A DNA stretch of 34,713 bases from Streptomyces lacrimifluminis (GCF_014646095.1 NZ_BMMU01000049.1:1-34713); one strand, 5' to 3'. Positions 15,748 through 23,270 are shown, counted from the first letter of the stretch. The notes: generated by a model from the letters alone, not told the origin. Program-made: numbers and translations.

Positions 15748-16719
15748 ATGTCCCCCGCCCCCAAGGCGACCGCCCCGCAGGAGACCGGGGCCGACGGGTT
15801 CCACGAACCGCGCCGCGAGGACTGCCCCTGGTGCGGTTCCAGGCGGTTGCGCACCCGCCTGCGCACGCCGGACCTCCGGCAGCGTGGGCCGGGCACGTTC
15901 GTCGTCGACGAGTGCCGCGACTGCGCCCACGCCTTCCAGAACCCCCGCCTCACCGCGGAGGGCCTCGCCCTCCACCACCAGGACCTGCCCGAGGCCCCCC
16001 ACCCGGTCTCGCCCCGCCGCCACCGCGCGGCGGCCCGGGCGATGCTCCCCTTCCCGGAGCCGGAGAGCTGGCTCGACGTGGGGACGGGCGAAGGCGCCTT
16101 CCCGGCGGCGGCGAAACGCTGTTTCCCGTACACGGCCTTCGACGGCGTGGACACCACCCGCCGCGTCCAGAAGGCCCGCGCCTCCGGCCACATCGAGGAG
16201 GCCCACCGAGGCCGTCTCACGGACGAGGAGATCGTCAACCGACTGCACGCCCGCTACGACGTCGTCAGCATGTTCCATCACCTGGAACACACCCCGGACC
16301 CCCGCGAGGAACTCCGCGCCGCCCTCAGGGTCCTGCGCCCCGGCGGCCACCTCCTCATCGAAGTCCCGGACCCGCACTGCGCGTTCGGCACCCTGCTGGG
16401 CAGGTGGTGGCCCTGGTACGCCCAGCCCCGCCACCTCCACCTCATTCCGTCGGCCAACCTGGTGGCGGAACTGGAGTCCCAGCACTGCACGATCATCACG
16501 ACGGACCACCGGGCACCCCACATCCCCTACGACCTGACCGGCGCCCTCTCACTGGCGGTCACCCGAGCCCTCCCGGCCCGCCGCACACCTCTGCTCCGGG
16601 CGGCCGTCCCCTTCCTGGCGCTGACCACAGCCCTGGACCACGCCCTGGCCCCACTGCTCCGCAGAACCCGCTTCGCGAACACCTACCGGATCATCGCCCG
16701 CCGCGATCCCACAGGCTGA
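15748..16719 (+). CDS. class I SAM-dependent methyltransferase with N-terminal zinc ribbon
   Basis: 323 aa. The N-terminus carries a zinc-ribbon-like CPWCGS ... CRDCAH (about residues 27-70). A class I methyltransferase fold follows: SAM-binding LDVGTGEGAF, the segment VVSMFHHLEHTPDPREEL, and LRPGGHLLIEVPDP. This layout occurs in methyltransferases of cell-surface sugar and antibiotic pathways, but the substrate is unknown here. ATG at 15748 is chosen because AGCAGGAG sits 7 nt upstream; a longer reading frame includes the GTGCACCGC repeats and is untypical. It ends 9 bp from the convergent cobU. Being flanked by cobT and cobU does not by itself imply a cobalamin role. Confidence 0.83.
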   Translation: MSPAPKATAPQETGADGFHEPRREDCPWCGSRRLRTRLRTPDLRQRGPGTFVVDECRDCAHAFQNPRLTAEGLALHHQDLPEAPHPVSPRRHRAAARAMLPFPEPESWLDVGTGEGAFPAAAKRCFPYTAFDGVDTTRRVQKARASGHIEEAHRGRLTDEEIVNRLHARYDVVSMFHHLEHTPDPREELRAALRVLRPGGHLLIEVPDPHCAFGTLLGRWWPWYAQPRHLHLIPSANLVAELESQHCTIITTDHRAPHIPYDLTGALSLAVTRALPARRTPLLRAAVPFLALTTALDHALAPLLRRTRFANTYRIIARRDPTG

Positions 16720-16728
16720 AGGCAACGC

Positions 16729-17928
16729 TCACCCCCGCAGCACAACCGCCTGCCCCGCCACAACCAACAGCACATGCTCGCACTCGGCCCCGAACGCCGC
16801 GTTCAGCCGCCCCAGCTCGTCCCGGTACCGCCGCCCGGAGGCCGTGGCGGGCACGATCCCCGACCCCACCTCGTTCGAAACGGCGACAACGGTCCGCCGC
16901 GTCGCCCGGACCGCCGCCGTCAACTCCCGTACCCGCCGCCGCAACTCCCGCTCCCCGCCCCCCGCCCACTCCGCGTCGTCCCACGCCCCCACCTGGTCCA
17001 TCGCGTCCGTCAGCCACAGCGAGAGACAGTCGATGAGCAGCGGCGCCCCCTCGTCCTTCAGCAGCGGTACGAGGTCACAGGTCTCGGCGGTACGCCACGA
17101 CCCCGGCCGCCGCTCCCGATGGGCGTGCACCCGCGCCGCCCACTCCCCGTCCCCGTGACGCGCCCCGCCCGTGGCCACGTACAGCACGTCAGGGAACGCC
17201 TCCAGCCGCCGCTCCGCCTCCACCGACTTCCCGGACCGCGCCCCACCCAGCACCAGCGTCCGCCGGGGCACGTCCGGTACGTCCTCGTAGACCCCGACTG
17301 TCAACGTCGTACCGTCCGCCACCGCCCGCGCGCCCGCCGCCGCGAGCCTGCGCCGCAGCTCGGCACCCGGCGGCACGTCGTGGTCCAGATGAACGGCGAC
17401 GACATCCGTGGCCGGCCCGAGCGCGCCCACCGCCCGCAGCCGGGCCAGGGCGTCCGGCCGCCCGACGACATCCGCGAGGACCATGTCGTACGCGGGACCG
17501 CTCCCGTCGAGTCCGGCCGGCGCCGCGCCCGGCGGCAGGTACAGCAGGCGTTGCCCGTCGGGACCGGTCACCGCGTACCCCGTACCCGGTGAGTCCATCG
17601 GGACCGCGCGCACCCGGTGCCCGGTCAGCAGCGCCAACTCCCGCCCGTCCGGCACCCGTCCGGGTTGCGGGAGTCCCGCCGGCACCTCGACGGCGGGCCC
17701 GTCGTGCGGATGCGACAGCAGCACCTGCCGTACGCCGCCCAGCGAGTGCCCGGCGCGCGCCGCCGCCAGTACGGCGCCGGGGGTGAGGTCGAGCAGCAGC
17801 GTGCCGTCCACGAGCAGCGCGGTGGCCGCCCGCGCGTTCACACCGAGCGCGCCGGTACAGGCCGCGCACACACAGTCGGGGCGGGGGAGACCCGCGGGAG
17901 CACCGGTACCGAGCAGAGTGAGTTCCAC
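16729..17928 (-). CDS. cobU: metallo-hydrolase-like domain fused to adenosylcobinamide kinase/guanylyltransferase
   Basis: 399 aa, about twice the size of a normal CobU (about 180 aa). Residues 1 to about 215 resemble a metallo-beta-lactamase fold of the PhnP/PqqB kind: start LTLLGTGAPAGLPRPDC with CVCAAC, LLSHPHDG, VAVHLDHDVPP. The usual HxHxDH is degenerate (HPHDG). Residues about 225-399 are CobU: P-loop LGGARSGKS, ATGGARHGDGEW, the nucleotidyl-accepting His region VHAHRERRP, LIDCLSLWLTD, and VSNEVGSGIVP. CobU phosphorylates adenosylcobinamide and then transfers GMP to it, providing the CobS substrate. GTG start at 17928. It converges on the methyltransferase with a 9-bp gap. What the N-terminal domain does is unknown. 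Confidence 0.9.
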   Translation of the reverse strand: MELTLLGTGAPAGLPRPDCVCAACTGALGVNARAATALLVDGTLLLDLTPGAVLAAARAGHSLGGVRQVLLSHPHDGPAVEVPAGLPQPGRVPDGRELALLTGHRVRAVPMDSPGTGYAVTGPDGQRLLYLPPGAAPAGLDGSGPAYDMVLADVVGRPDALARLRAVGALGPATDVVAVHLDHDVPPGAELRRRLAAAGARAVADGTTLTVGVYEDVPDVPRRTLVLGGARSGKSVEAERRLEAFPDVLYVATGGARHGDGEWAARVHAHRERRPGSWRTAETCDLVPLLKDEGAPLLIDCLSLWLTDAMDQVGAWDDAEWAGGGERELRRRVRELTAAVRATRRTVVAVSNEVGSGIVPATASGRRYRDELGRLNAAFGAECEHVLLVVAGQAVVLRG

Positions 17929-17981
17929 GAACCTGATTTTCGCGTGTCCCCGCAGGTCTTGCCCGCCCGGCTAGGCTTTCG

Positions 17982-18015
17982 GACGAGGAGCCGGATCAAG
18001 GTCCGGCTCCTCGTC
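17982..18015. promoter_or_regulatory. strong hairpin in the leader of the 71-aa gene
   Basis: Perfect 14-bp inverted repeat GACGAGGAGCCGGA / TCCGGCTCCTCGTC with a 6-nt loop. It lies between divergent cobU and the gene at 18044. TAGGCT at 17972-17977 is a good -10 for the plus strand; transcription would then start at or just before the left arm, so the mRNA could begin with this hairpin. It may be a 5' stabiliser or attenuator. Confidence 0.6.
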
Positions 18016-18043
18016 TGCAGCGGTTCATATCTTGGAGGCGTAC

Positions 18044-18259
18044 ATGGCGGCATGGACGTGGCGGTTCGAGAAGACCGACGGGGCGGAGGTCCAGCCCGCG
18101 GTGGAGCCCGAGGAGTTCACGACGCAGGGGGACGCCGAGTCCTGGATCGGTGAGTACTGGAAGGACCTTCTCGCAGGCGGCGCGGACCAGGTACGGCTGT
18201 TCGAGGACACCACCCAGATCTACGGCCCGATGAGCCTGAAGGACGCCCAGGAGGCGTAG
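18044..18259 (+). CDS. small conserved actinobacterial protein of unknown function
   Basis: 71 aa, acidic, Trp-rich for its size: it begins MAAWTWRFEKTDG and contains AESWIGEYWKDLL and GADQVRLFEDTTQIYGP. No membrane segment or signal. TTGGAGGCG lies 5 nt before the ATG at 18044, and the message probably starts near 17980 with the long hairpin. It is followed by a textbook bidirectional terminator, so it is monocistronic. I recognise it as a protein conserved in actinobacteria but know no function. Confidence 0.82.
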   Translation: MAAWTWRFEKTDGAEVQPAVEPEEFTTQGDAESWIGEYWKDLLAGGADQVRLFEDTTQIYGPMSLKDAQEA

Positions 18260-18267
18260 CCGGACAG

Positions 18268-18309
18268 AAAACCTGCCCCGCGCCCCTGAAGGGGCGCGGG
18301 GCAGGTTTT
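18268..18309. terminator. bidirectional terminator
   Basis: Perfect 19-bp inverted repeat from AAAACCTGCCCCGCGCCCC to its complement with the loop TGAA; each strand ends its stem in TTTT. It serves the 71-aa gene (plus) and the methyltransferase gene (minus). The right arm begins with GGGGCGCGGGG, the core of the dispersed repeat. Confidence 0.9.
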
Positions 18310-18311
18310 CA

Positions 18312-18351
18312 GGGGTGCGGGGAACTGCGCGACAAGCCCCCGCCGACCCGC
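18312..18351 (+). repeat. dispersed palindromic repeat joined to the terminator
   Basis: GGGGTGCGGGGAACTGCGCG followed by ACAAGCCCCCGCCGACCCGC, a variant of the GGGGCGCGGGGAACTGCGCG element, placed directly after the bidirectional terminator whose right arm carries another copy of the core. Confidence 0.75.
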
Positions 18352-18373
18352 GGCCGATGAACTGCCTGTCCCG

Positions 18374-19165
18374 TCAGCCTCGGACGCCGCACAGGTGCAA
18401 CAACGCAGCCACCTGCCGATAGGGATCGGTCCGCCCGGCCCGTTCCTCCACGGTCAGGAGGGCGTCCACCTCGGCCTGAGCAACCTCGGCGGAGTCGTCC
18501 GCCGTGTCGGTGAACACCCGCACCCCGTACCACGCGTGCAGCGGCGCCCCGATGCCGGCGAGCGTGTCGGTGAGGGCGGAGAGCCGGTCCGCGCGTACTT
18601 CGAGGCCGAGCCGGTTGACGTACGAGTCGGTGTCGAACGCGCCCAGTGCCCCCGCCCAGTCCCCGGCGAGCCCCGGCCGCATGGCCAGCGCGTCGCCGTT
18701 GCGCACCAGCAGGGACAGCAGCCCGCCCGGCGCCAGCATCCGGGCAAGACCCGCCAGCAGGGCGTCCGGCAGTTCGACGTACATCAGTACGCCATGGCAG
18801 AGCACGACATCGAAGCTGCCCGGCAGAAAGTGCACCCCGGTGTCGCGGCCGTCGCTCTCAAGGAGCCGGACACGATCACGGATGCCCTCCGGCTCGGCGG
18901 CGAGCGCCTCACGGGCCGCGCCGAGCATCCTCGGGTCCTTCTCGACACCGGTGACCTGATGGCCGGCCCGGGCCAGCCGCAGCGCCTGCGTGCCCTGACC
19001 CATACCGACGTCGAGCACCCGCAGCCGCTGCCCGACCGGGAACCGCCCGGCTATCTGCTCGTCGAGCTGCCGGGCCACCAGTTCCTGTCGCACGACATTC
19101 CGCAGCCCGCCCAGCCTGTCCAGCCAGGCATCCGCCGCGCCCCCGGAGAACGACGTAGTGCTCAG
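18374..19165 (-). CDS. SAM-dependent methyltransferase with probable CTG start
   Basis: 263 aa. Class I methyltransferase: SAM-binding VLDVGMGQGTQALRLARAG, the acidic end of strand 2 VTGVEKDP, LLESDGRD, the motif-IV region FDVVLCHGVLMYVE, and LAPGGLLSLLVRNG. The sequence resembles CmoM/SmtA-type enzymes (tRNA modification), but the substrate is not certain. The protein naturally begins STTSFSGGAADAW; no ATG, GTG or TTG lies between that point and the end of the upstream gene. CTG at 19165 overlaps the DUF3043 stop in CTGA and has GGAGAG 5 nt upstream, so I take CTG as the start with translational coupling. A frame open to 19351 is antisense-like Arg-rich sequence inside the upstream gene. It ends near the bidirectional terminator. 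Confidence 0.85.
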   Translation of the reverse strand: MSTTSFSGGAADAWLDRLGGLRNVVRQELVARQLDEQIAGRFPVGQRLRVLDVGMGQGTQALRLARAGHQVTGVEKDPRMLGAAREALAAEPEGIRDRVRLLESDGRDTGVHFLPGSFDVVLCHGVLMYVELPDALLAGLARMLAPGGLLSLLVRNGDALAMRPGLAGDWAGALGAFDTDSYVNRLGLEVRADRLSALTDTLAGIGAPLHAWYGVRVFTDTADDSAEVAQAEVDALLTVEERAGRTDPYRQVAALLHLCGVRG

Positions 19166-19758
19166 GGCCGCTCTCCGCGCTTGACCTGGGGCTTCGGCAG
19201 CCGGAGGCGACGCATCTGGAGGGAACGCATCAGCGCGTAGGCGACCGCGCCCTTCGTCCGCTCGTTCGGATGGCGCGCGGCCAGCTGCTTCTTCAGCCGG
19301 ATCGCGATGAAGACCGAGTCGACGATGATCAGCACGATCACGAAGAGCCACAGCAGCAGCGCGATGCTCTGCAGCGCGCCGACCCGCACCATGCTCAGTA
19401 CGAGGATGACCACGGCCATCGGCAGGAAGAACTCGGCGACACAGAAGCGCGAGTCCACGAAATCGCGCGCGAAACGGCGCACCGGGCCCTTGTCGCGGGC
19501 GGGGAGATAACGCTCGTCCCCGCTGGCGAGCGCCTGGCGCTGGCGTTCCATCGCGGCACGACGCTCGTCACGCTGTCGTTTGGCCCCCTCCTTGCGCGTC
19601 TTGGGAGTACTGGCCACGCTGCGGCGCTGGGACTGGGCCACACTCCGCTTGGGAGTGGGCCTGCCCTTCGGGGCCTGCGGGTCACGGGTCTGCTTGGAGT
19701 CGGTCACCGGCGCCTTGTCGGCGGGGGCCTTCTCTTCCTTGGCACGGCTACGGAACAC
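19162..19758 (-). CDS. DUF3043 membrane protein
   Basis: 198 aa. The first 75 residues are highly charged and Lys/Arg/Pro-rich (MFRSRAKEEK, KRQRDERRAAMERQRQ). GDERYLPARDKGPVRRFARDFVDSRF follows, the hallmark of DUF3043, then two transmembrane helices (about 113-130 and 136-160) and a basic tail. Actinobacteria-specific family, function unknown. GTG at 19758 is chosen by comparison with related proteins that start just before FRSR-like residues; there is no clear ribosome site, and TTG three codons upstream is possible. The stop overlaps the methyltransferase CTG start. The gene is divergent from pspA with a 255-bp gap that holds CGTAGGG / CCCTACG (19847-19871), a possible operator. Confidence 0.88.
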   Translation of the reverse strand: MFRSRAKEEKAPADKAPVTDSKQTRDPQAPKGRPTPKRSVAQSQRRSVASTPKTRKEGAKRQRDERRAAMERQRQALASGDERYLPARDKGPVRRFARDFVDSRFCVAEFFLPMAVVILVLSMVRVGALQSIALLLWLFVIVLIIVDSVFIAIRLKKQLAARHPNERTKGAVAYALMRSLQMRRLRLPKPQVKRGERP

Positions 19759-20013
19759 AAAACCCAAGGGTACGGGGTATCGGGGCATGGACCCCAGCCG
19801 AGTGGGGAACGATCCGGCAACACCGGTCGTCTTCAGGAGGACAGACCGTAGGGGGTCACCTACTCCCTACGCCGGAGTGGGACAGATCGCAGTCGTCCTT
19901 GGGGATGAGCGCATCGGGCCCGGAACAGTGCGGTAATGGAGGCAGGGCCCGTACTGTTGGTCCTGTTGCAGGTGCTGGAGCTGGAGTCCGTCAGAAGGGG
20001 GCGCGCGAAGCCC

Positions 20014-20814
20014 ATGAGCGGTGTCATGAAGCGTATGGGGATGATCTTCCGCGCGAAGGCGAACAAGGCCCTTGACCGGGCCGAGGACCCGCGCGAAACC
20101 CTCGATTACTCGTACCAGAAACAGCTGGAGCTGCTCCAGAAGGTGCGCCGCGGAGTCGCCGACGTGGCGACCAGCCGCAAGCGACTGGAGCTGCAGCTCG
20201 CCCAGCTGAACAAGCAGTCCTCCACGCTGGAGGACCAGGGCCGCAAGGCACTCGCGCTGGGCCGCGAGGACCTGGCCCGCGAGGCGCTCTCGCGCCGAGC
20301 CGCCCTCCAGCAGCAGGTGACGGACCTGGAGACACAGCACCAGACCCTCCAGGGCGAGGAGGAGAAGCTCACCCTCGCGGCGCAGCGCCTCCAGGCCAAG
20401 GTCGACGCCTTCCGCACCAAGAAGGAGACGATCAAGGCGACGTACACCGCCGCCCAGGCCCAGACCCGGATCGGCGAGGCGTTCACCGGCATCTCCGAGG
20501 AGATGGGCGACGTGGGCCTGGCGATACAGCGGGCCGAGGACAAGACGGCACAGCTCCAGGCACGCGCCGGTGCGATCGACGAGCTGCTCGCCTCGGGCGC
20601 CCTCGACGACCCCACGGGCATGGCGAAGGACGACATCCAGGCCGAGCTGGACCGGCTCTCCGGTGGTACGGATGTGGAGCTGGAGCTGCAGCGCATGAAG
20701 GCGGAGCTGGCCGGAGGTTCGGCGGCGGGACAGCAGGCCATCGAGGGCGGCGGCCAGCAGCAGTCCCAGTCCCAGCAGCAGCCGAAGGACACTCCGCGCT
20801 TCGACAAGCAGTAA
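20014..20814 (+). CDS. pspA: PspA/IM30 (ESCRT-III-like) membrane-stress protein
   Basis: 266 aa, almost entirely helical. It starts MSGVMKRMGMIFRAKANKAL, the amphipathic membrane-binding helix of PspA, then EDPRETLDYSY and long coiled coils rich in Gln, Leu and Glu (about residues 30-190). The tail is low-complexity Gly/Gln/Ser (GGGQQQSQSQQQ). PspA proteins line damaged inner membrane and help keep the proton gradient. I chose ATG at 20014; an in-frame ATG 26 codons upstream would add a hydrophobic extension before the conserved amphipathic helix. pspAA follows 60 bp downstream. A 13-bp repeat array starts within the last codons and spans the stop. Confidence 0.92.
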   Translation: MSGVMKRMGMIFRAKANKALDRAEDPRETLDYSYQKQLELLQKVRRGVADVATSRKRLELQLAQLNKQSSTLEDQGRKALALGREDLAREALSRRAALQQQVTDLETQHQTLQGEEEKLTLAAQRLQAKVDAFRTKKETIKATYTAAQAQTRIGEAFTGISEEMGDVGLAIQRAEDKTAQLQARAGAIDELLASGALDDPTGMAKDDIQAELDRLSGGTDVELELQRMKAELAGGSAAGQQAIEGGGQQQSQSQQQPKDTPRFDKQ

Positions 20815-20858
20815 CCCACAGCGGGGACCCACAGCAGTAACCCACAGCAGTAGGCCAC
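20807..20858 (+). repeat. 13-bp tandem repeat, four copies, spanning the pspA stop
   Basis: AGCAGTAACCCAC, AGCGGGGACCCAC, AGCAGTAACCCAC, AGCAGTAGGCCAC with no gaps. The first unit supplies the last Gln codon and the TAA stop of pspA. The array ends 16 bp before the pspAA start codon, next to its ribosome site GAGGAGGG. Confidence 0.9.
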
Positions 20859-20874
20859 GCCTGAGGAGGGCGAC

Positions 20875-21153
20875 ATGATCGTACGGATCATGGGGGAGGG
20901 CCAGGTGAGGCTGGCGGACAGCCACCTCACCGAACTGAACAAGCTGGACGACGTGCTCCTGGCGGAAATGGAGCTCGGCGACGGCCCCGGCTTCCGCAGC
21001 ACCCTCCAGTCGCTCCTGGCCAAGGTCCGCGAACTCGGCGACCCCTTGCCGGACGACTCCCTGGAGCCCTCGGAACTGATCCTCCCGTCGCCGGACGCGA
21101 CCCTGGAGGAGGTCCGGGAGATGTTGAGCGACGACGGCTTGATCCCGGGGTGA
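20875..21153 (+). CDS. pspAA: PspA-associated protein PspAA
   Basis: 92 aa, acidic. MIVRIMGEGQVRL, LNKLDDVLLAEME and LPDDSLEPSELILPSPDATLEEVREML match the PspAA domain, a small partner found next to pspA in actinobacteria. Strong site GAGGAGGG 6 nt before the ATG. It is probably co-transcribed with pspA. Downstream is a GC-rich repeat with two hairpins (21164-21235) before the histidine kinase. Its biochemical role is unknown; the neighbourhood suggests control or scaffolding of PspA. Confidence 0.88.
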   Translation: MIVRIMGEGQVRLADSHLTELNKLDDVLLAEMELGDGPGFRSTLQSLLAKVRELGDPLPDDSLEPSELILPSPDATLEEVREMLSDDGLIPG

Positions 21154-21163
21154 GGTTCCCCAT

Positions 21164-21235
21164 CTCAGCCCGTCCGGCGCTTGAGGACAAGGCCCGTTCA
21201 GGGCCGTAGCAGGGGTCTGGGGGTGCAACCCCCAG
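21164..21235 (+). repeat. dispersed repeat with two hairpins (CCGGCG family)
   Basis: TCAGCCCGTCCGGCGCTTGA, then GGCCC-GTTCA-GGGCC (21191-21205), then CTGGGGGT-GCA-ACCCCCAG (21217-21235). The same modules in the opposite orientation are at 26671-26722. It fills nearly the whole gap between pspAA and the histidine kinase and may act as a terminator. Confidence 0.8.
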
Positions 21236-21255
21236 CAACGCCCAGGTGAGCTACC

Positions 21256-22515
21256 TTGACAAACGTGACCCCGCTCCAGCGAGCCCGACGCCACCTGAGA
21301 GCGCACCCCCTCGCGCTGGACGTGGCCCTCGCCGCAGCCGTCCTCCTCTGCATGCTGGCCGCCTCGTTCGTCGACCCGCACGGGCAGGACGGCGGCGGCT
21401 GGACGGCCCGTACCCCCGACGGCCTCAGCCTGGTCCTCATGGTCCTCGGCGCCGCAGCGCTCGTCCTTCGCCGACGCGCTCCCATGAAGGTGCTCGCGTT
21501 CACCGGCGTCGCCTCCGTCGTCGAGTCGGTCACCGCCGACCCCCGTACCCCCGTCGCGATGTCCGCGGTGATCGCCCTCTACACCGTCGCGTCGACCACC
21601 GACCGCCCCACCACCTGGCGCGTCGGCCTCCTCACGATGACCGTCCTCACCGGTTCCGCGATGCTGGCCGGCTCCCTGCCCTGGTACGCGCAGGAAAACC
21701 TCGGCATCTTCGCCTGGACCGGCATGGCCGCGACCGCCGGAGACGCCGTACGCAGCCGCCGCGGCTTCATCGACGCCATGAGAGAGCGCGCCGAGCGAGC
21801 GGAACGCACCCGCGAGGAGGAGGCCCGCCGACGCGTGGCCGAGGAGCGGCTGCGCATCGCCCGTGACCTGCACGACGTCGTCGCCCACCACATCGCCCTC
21901 GTCAATGTCCAGGCCGGAGTCGCCGCGCACATCATGGACAAGCGCCCCGACCAGGCCAAGGAAGCCCTCGCCCACGTACGGGAGGCCAGCCGCTCGGCGC
22001 TGAACGAGCTGCGCGCGACCGTCGGACTGCTGCGCCAGTCCGGGGACCCGGAGGCACCCACCGAGCCCGCCCCCGGTCTGCACCGGCTCGACGAGCTGGT
22101 CGGCACCTTCCACAGCGCCGGACTCCAGGTCGAGGTGGCCCGCGCCGACCAGGACACCACCCTCCCCGCGGCCATCGACCTGGCCGCCTACCGGGTGATC
22201 CAGGAGGCCCTGACGAACGTACAGAAGCACGCGGGAGCCGAGGCGAAGGCCGAGGTCAGCGTCGTACGGGTGGGGCCGAACATCGAGATCACCGTGCTGG
22301 ACAACGGGCCGGGGCGCGGCGTCGGCCAAGGCGGCCCGGAGGAGGGCGGCGGGCACGGGCTGCTCGGGATGCGGGAGCGCGTCACCGCGGTCGGCGGCGG
22401 CTGCACCGCCGGTCCCCGGTACGGAGGCGGCTTCCGGGTGCATGCGATCCTGCCGGTGCAGAGCAGGCCGCGCCCCGCGGACGGCGCGGGCACCCCCGTA
22501 CAGAGAACCGCCTGA
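21256..22515 (+). CDS. NarL-family sensor histidine kinase
   Basis: 419 aa. The N-terminal part has about four to five transmembrane helices (to about residue 165) with little extracellular sequence, so it may sense the membrane itself. A short coiled linker follows (MRERAERAERTREEEARRR). The HisKA_3 box is RIARDLHDVVAHHIAL with phospho-acceptor His206. The ATPase domain has TNVQKHA (N box), VLDNGPGRG and GGGHGLLGMRERV (G boxes). The start is TTG at 21256 because AGGTGAG lies 5 nt upstream; GTG at 21265 would be too far away. It pairs with the response regulator at 22587. The position behind pspA-pspAA suggests a LiaS-like envelope-stress kinase, an inference from context. Confidence 0.9.
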   Translation: MTNVTPLQRARRHLRAHPLALDVALAAAVLLCMLAASFVDPHGQDGGGWTARTPDGLSLVLMVLGAAALVLRRRAPMKVLAFTGVASVVESVTADPRTPVAMSAVIALYTVASTTDRPTTWRVGLLTMTVLTGSAMLAGSLPWYAQENLGIFAWTGMAATAGDAVRSRRGFIDAMRERAERAERTREEEARRRVAEERLRIARDLHDVVAHHIALVNVQAGVAAHIMDKRPDQAKEALAHVREASRSALNELRATVGLLRQSGDPEAPTEPAPGLHRLDELVGTFHSAGLQVEVARADQDTTLPAAIDLAAYRVIQEALTNVQKHAGAEAKAEVSVVRVGPNIEITVLDNGPGRGVGQGGPEEGGGHGLLGMRERVTAVGGGCTAGPRYGGGFRVHAILPVQSRPRPADGAGTPVQRTA

Positions 22516-22586
22516 CGGACGACCTCCACTCCACAGACAACCGCTCTCGCCGATGCGCCGACGCGCCGATTCCACGAGGACCGCCC

Positions 22587-23270
22587 ATGACGATCCGTGT
22601 CCTGCTCGCCGACGACCAGGCGCTGCTGCGCAGCGCGTTCCGTGTGCTCGTGGACTCGGAGGCCGACATGGAGGTGGTCGGGGAGGCGTCCGACGGGGCG
22701 GAGGCGGTGCGGCTGGCCCGGGAGCAGCGCGCCGACGTCGTCCTGATGGACATCCGGATGCCGGGCACCGACGGACTGGCCGCGACCCGGCTGATCAGCG
22801 CGGATCCGGGGCTCGCGCATGTGCGGGTGGTGATGCTGACGACGTTCGAGGTCGACGAGTACGTGGTGCAGTCGCTGCGCGCGGGCGCGTCCGGGTTCCT
22901 CGGTAAAGGGGCCGAGCCCGATGAGCTGCTGAACGCCATCCGGGTCGCCGCCGGGGGCGAGGCGCTGCTGTCGCCGGCCGCGACCAAGGGGCTGATCGCC
23001 CAGTTCCTCGCGCAGGGCGACGTGCTGGACGACGGCCGGGACCCCGCGCGTGCCGAGCGGCTGGACGCGCTGACCGGGCGGGAGCGCGAGGTGCTGGTGC
23101 AGGTCGCCGGCGGGCACTCGAACGACGAGATAGCGGAGCGGCTGGAGGTGAGCCCGTTGACGGTGAAGACGCACGTCAACCGGGCCATGGCCAAGCTGGG
23201 CGCCCGGGACAGGGCGCAACTCGTCGTCATCGCCTACGAGTCGGGACTGGTACGTCCAAGGGTGGAGTGA
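22587..23270 (+). CDS. NarL/LuxR-family response regulator
   Basis: 227 aa. The receiver domain has the acidic pair Asp9-Asp10, phospho-acceptor Asp55 in VLMDIRMPG, a Thr-Thr at the switch position (VMLTTFEVDEY), and Lys in GFLGKGAEP. The C-terminal LuxR helix-turn-helix is LTGREREVLVQVAGG ... NDEIAERLEVSPLTVKTHV. ATG at 22587 with GAGGA about 7 nt upstream. It lies 71 bp after its kinase, so they form one operon. Plausible targets in the window are the pspA operon and the RND pump 190 bp downstream, which has a strong palindrome in its promoter; neither is shown by the sequence. Confidence 0.93.
   Translation: MTIRVLLADDQALLRSAFRVLVDSEADMEVVGEASDGAEAVRLAREQRADVVLMDIRMPGTDGLAATRLISADPGLAHVRVVMLTTFEVDEYVVQSLRAGASGFLGKGAEPDELLNAIRVAAGGEALLSPAATKGLIAQFLAQGDVLDDGRDPARAERLDALTGREREVLVQVAGGHSNDEIAERLEVSPLTVKTHVNRAMAKLGARDRAQLVVIAYESGLVRPRVE

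Noticed and set aside
19936..20013. 26-residue N-terminal extension of PspA
   Set aside because: PspA proteins start at the amphipathic helix MSGVMKRMG; the extension would disrupt it and lacks a ribosome site.
19867..22575. 902-aa minus-strand frame opposite pspA and the kinase
   Set aside because: Crosses several real plus-strand genes and has antisense-type composition.
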